From NCBI GenBank assembly GCA_021464415.1, contig CM038465.1, positions 17,825,839 through 17,889,838 on the forward strand: 64,000 bases of DNA, read 5' to 3'. Position numbers and translations under genes: made by a program. Below the pieces are notes generated by a model. It saw nothing but the letters and a program-made list of their open reading frames with translations. It was not told the DNA's origin and ran no database searches. The stretch's first letter is position 1. The number at the start of each line of letters is the position of its first letter. Shown piece after piece: positions 61,750-64,000 of the stretch. Source of the DNA: Lonicera japonica. Lineage: Eukaryota; Streptophyta; Magnoliopsida; Dipsacales; Caprifoliaceae.

Positions 61750-64000
61750 TGTGACACCCCAAATCCCGTTCCGAGATTTTCACCTCTGGAACCCGGTTAA
61801 TCACAGATGCCGTACACGACAGCGGGTTTAAAATATAAAAATACAACCTTTAAAAGTCTTTTTCTTGGATAAAACTTAATCCGTTTAAAAAAAAAACCGT
61901 TTTATAAAATTCCCGCCTTGTAAAATTTGAAACCATTTTCATACAAATGAAAATTCCAATCACAAATCCTCCAATAAGGTCCCAATCCAAGTTAAAATAA
62001 TATACACCATTTCCAATAATTATACATATAATCAACTTGAAATTTAATTATACAAACGATATTTAAAACTAGTAAAAGATAAGTCGTTTACAAACGACTA
62101 TAAATGTCTAAGGTAATCAGAGGTCCTAGACTTCACAATCGTGCCATCCCCCGAGATGTAATTGCAAAACTGGGTTGAAAAATGGGAGTGAGGCAAACAC
62201 GGGCCCAATGGAAACTATATAGGTTGTATATATAAAAATATATGTTGTGGAAAGAATGTATGCGAGGTGTAGTAATGAAAGTAATTTCCTTTTTGTAATA
62301 AAAACCGTATTATAACATGTCTGCCAATGCTTTCTCGTCCCCGAAATATCATAAGATATACATTCAGTTGAAAATACAATTGAAAGCTAGCTACTAACAT
62401 AAAATAGTTACAAGCCTCACACATATGGTGAAAGAAGTATCATTCAGATACAAATAGCCTTTTGTAAGAAATATATATATATAAGAATCTGTTGGCTAGT
62501 TTATATAGCGTGGCATCATAATTGTATCATCTAAAAACCTCTCGTTCTCTCGGTGATCATCTCAACAACTCGCAACTAGTCAAGCATACTACCAGGTCTG
62601 CATTTCGTGGCCTTTCACCCACGCGGCAGCAGGGCCTCTCGTTCGTTTTCGTGCAGGGTTTTGGGTCTTTCACCCAGGGGCACTCAGTCCTAACTTACGG
62701 CCTCAACCTTTAGAGACCAAACCTGGGACCTACCATAGACTAATACAACCATGTATGTGTACAAATCAAATCATTCAAGTAACAAGCCCATAAGCGAATA
62801 ATTATGCTGGATAGCTAATAATAAGGTTCATTTCGAACCCATCAACTAACCACTAAGAATAGAAGTAATGAAAAGCTATCATTATTTCAAACATATACTT
62901 AATACACCTAAACTTGTATAAAGATTCTAATTATCGCTTACGAAAGCACGAAATATCATAAATCTATATGCTTGGCTCAAAGATACATTTTACATGTGTA
63001 TAGACTAAAATACAGATATATATATATATATATATATCAAACTTACTTTTCCAAATATCACATAGGATATGTCCCCCAAGGGCAATCTCATAACTCGCAT
63101 AGCCTCCAAGGCTATATGCTACAGGAAAACACCATATGTAACATAGTATCAACACATCCACTTATATATATATACATTTTAATGTACATGTATACGTCTC
63201 ATACGCATATATATATAGCTTGAGTATATATACATATATATATATACAGTAGATCAAATTGTAGTATTTCAGTTGTACTAAAAACTTACTTTGCCAAGTC
63301 CGTTAACAATAGGTTTGGTTAAGAATATTATGTGTGGGGAATTCCATAGGTTTTTATTACACAGACTCCAAGCCAAGTATAATATATAATTTATAAACTA
63401 CAAGTTCAATATGAACTCCCCATATAATTTATGTATTTGCTAACTCAATATAAACTTATAAGTTTGCCCAGTTTAGTTACGGGCTGGCGAGTAACTAGCA
63501 AATCTCATAATAAGAGAATAGTATTCAAAGTGAAACAATAATGGCGCAAACACAAGTAATTATACCAAATTTATACTTTTTAATACTATATATATAACCT
63601 CATATATATATATATATGTGTATATATCAAAGTTACTACTCGCTCTCGTACTCGCATAAGAGAGTTATATATGAACAATGCTTAAAACTCATATGTAATT
63701 GGGGCTTTAGGTATAAAAGTCATAATCAAGTTATAAGTGATGCAAATCAACTAAATAATCGGAACAAAACAGCCCAAACCCCCATGAACATGAAATTTTT
63801 GAAATTGTGTACAAAACCCCAAGTTTGGTTTAGTTCAAAGCAATTTATGCGTAATATCTTGAAAAGACGTTTGTATACTAGTGTTCTCATATATTGAGGG
63901 TTAATCCCTCAAAGAATCGCGATGAAATTGAGCTGGGCCGAACTAATCGCTAGCTTTCCCTCATCCACAGCCATGGAAGAAGGTGAAGAAGATGGAGATG
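61750..64000 (-). mobile_element. LTR B7 (Tekay/Del-like), runs off the window
   Basis: On the plus strand starts tgtgacaccccaaatcccg and contains the B landmarks: gatgccgtacacgacagcgg near 61808, caaacacgggcccaatgg near 62194, the tctgcatttcgtggcctttc block near 62598 and ttgtatactagtgttctc near 63868. The left target flank is ggtca (61745-61749). The right end is beyond 64000. TA microsatellites occupy parts of 63016-63246 and 63603-63618. No ORF here is a gene. Confidence 0.85.

Noticed and set aside
1..64000. tRNA or rRNA genes, CRISPR arrays, endogenous pararetrovirus
   Set aside because: No tRNA-like box pairs, rRNA sequence or spaced identical repeats were seen. Coding remnants all fit LTR elements or the LINE, and no viral movement or coat protein motif was noticed.

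Overview
This window looks like plant nuclear DNA: AT-rich, with no operons and no intact gene, packed with plant-type transposable elements. These are Tekay/Del-like and Tat/Athila-like Ty3/gypsy LTRs, Ty1/copia LTRs, a plant L1-type LINE with a terminal RNase H domain, and Tourist-like and Mutator-like MITEs. I cannot name the species. I found no host gene, tRNA, rRNA or CRISPR array. The short ORFs are chance frames or fragments of element proteins.

Layout. 1-5 kb: two short inverted-repeat DNA elements with clean target duplications (38-344 and 1312-2055) and a solo LTR of family F (3421-4688). 5-9.3 kb: a family B solo LTR (minus) with a family A solo LTR nested in it. 9.3-14.6 kb: decayed retroelement sequence ending in a polypurine tract. 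14.6-27.7 kb: a plus-strand family B LTR split by another B LTR (which carries an A LTR), a minus-strand A LTR and a family C LTR. 27.7-34.4 kb: a fourth B-type LTR split by LTR E, then Tat-type pol remnants and an LTR-like stretch with a TATA box. 34.4-37.0 kb: a 2.65-kb hairpin built from two inverted copies of one LTR-like sequence. 37.0-41.5 kb: unassigned DNA. 41.5-49.0 kb: a copia zinc-knuckle/protease fragment broken by a truncated Athila-like element, itself split by a B solo LTR. 49.0-51.8 kb: the 3' end of an F element with polypurine tract and LTR. 51.8-60.8 kb: a LINE holding LTR G and a nest of C in LINE, B in C and another C in B. 60.8-64 kb: a family A LTR interrupted by a B LTR that runs off the window.

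Family letters A-G are local labels. LTR ends were set from TG...CA termini and flanking direct repeats read by eye. Seven LTR insertions have unambiguous 5-bp duplications (TTCCA, GTTAG, TGCCA, ATTTT, AAAAG, ACTTA, AGGAG); two more (A2, F1) have duplications whose boundary base is ambiguous, and three (A1, C1, B5) match at four of five bases. LTR strand means the transcription sense inferred from PPT position and from shared LTR landmarks.

The most unusual feature is in the LTRs. Many family A and B copies, one hairpin arm and, by analogy, LTRs C and E carry a short cluster of copy-specific repeated or palindromic phrases. In the Ty3 copies this cluster lies just downstream of a conserved block (GGAGTTTCGAGCGAAAAG-like). 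Position and layout are kept while the sequence differs from copy to copy.
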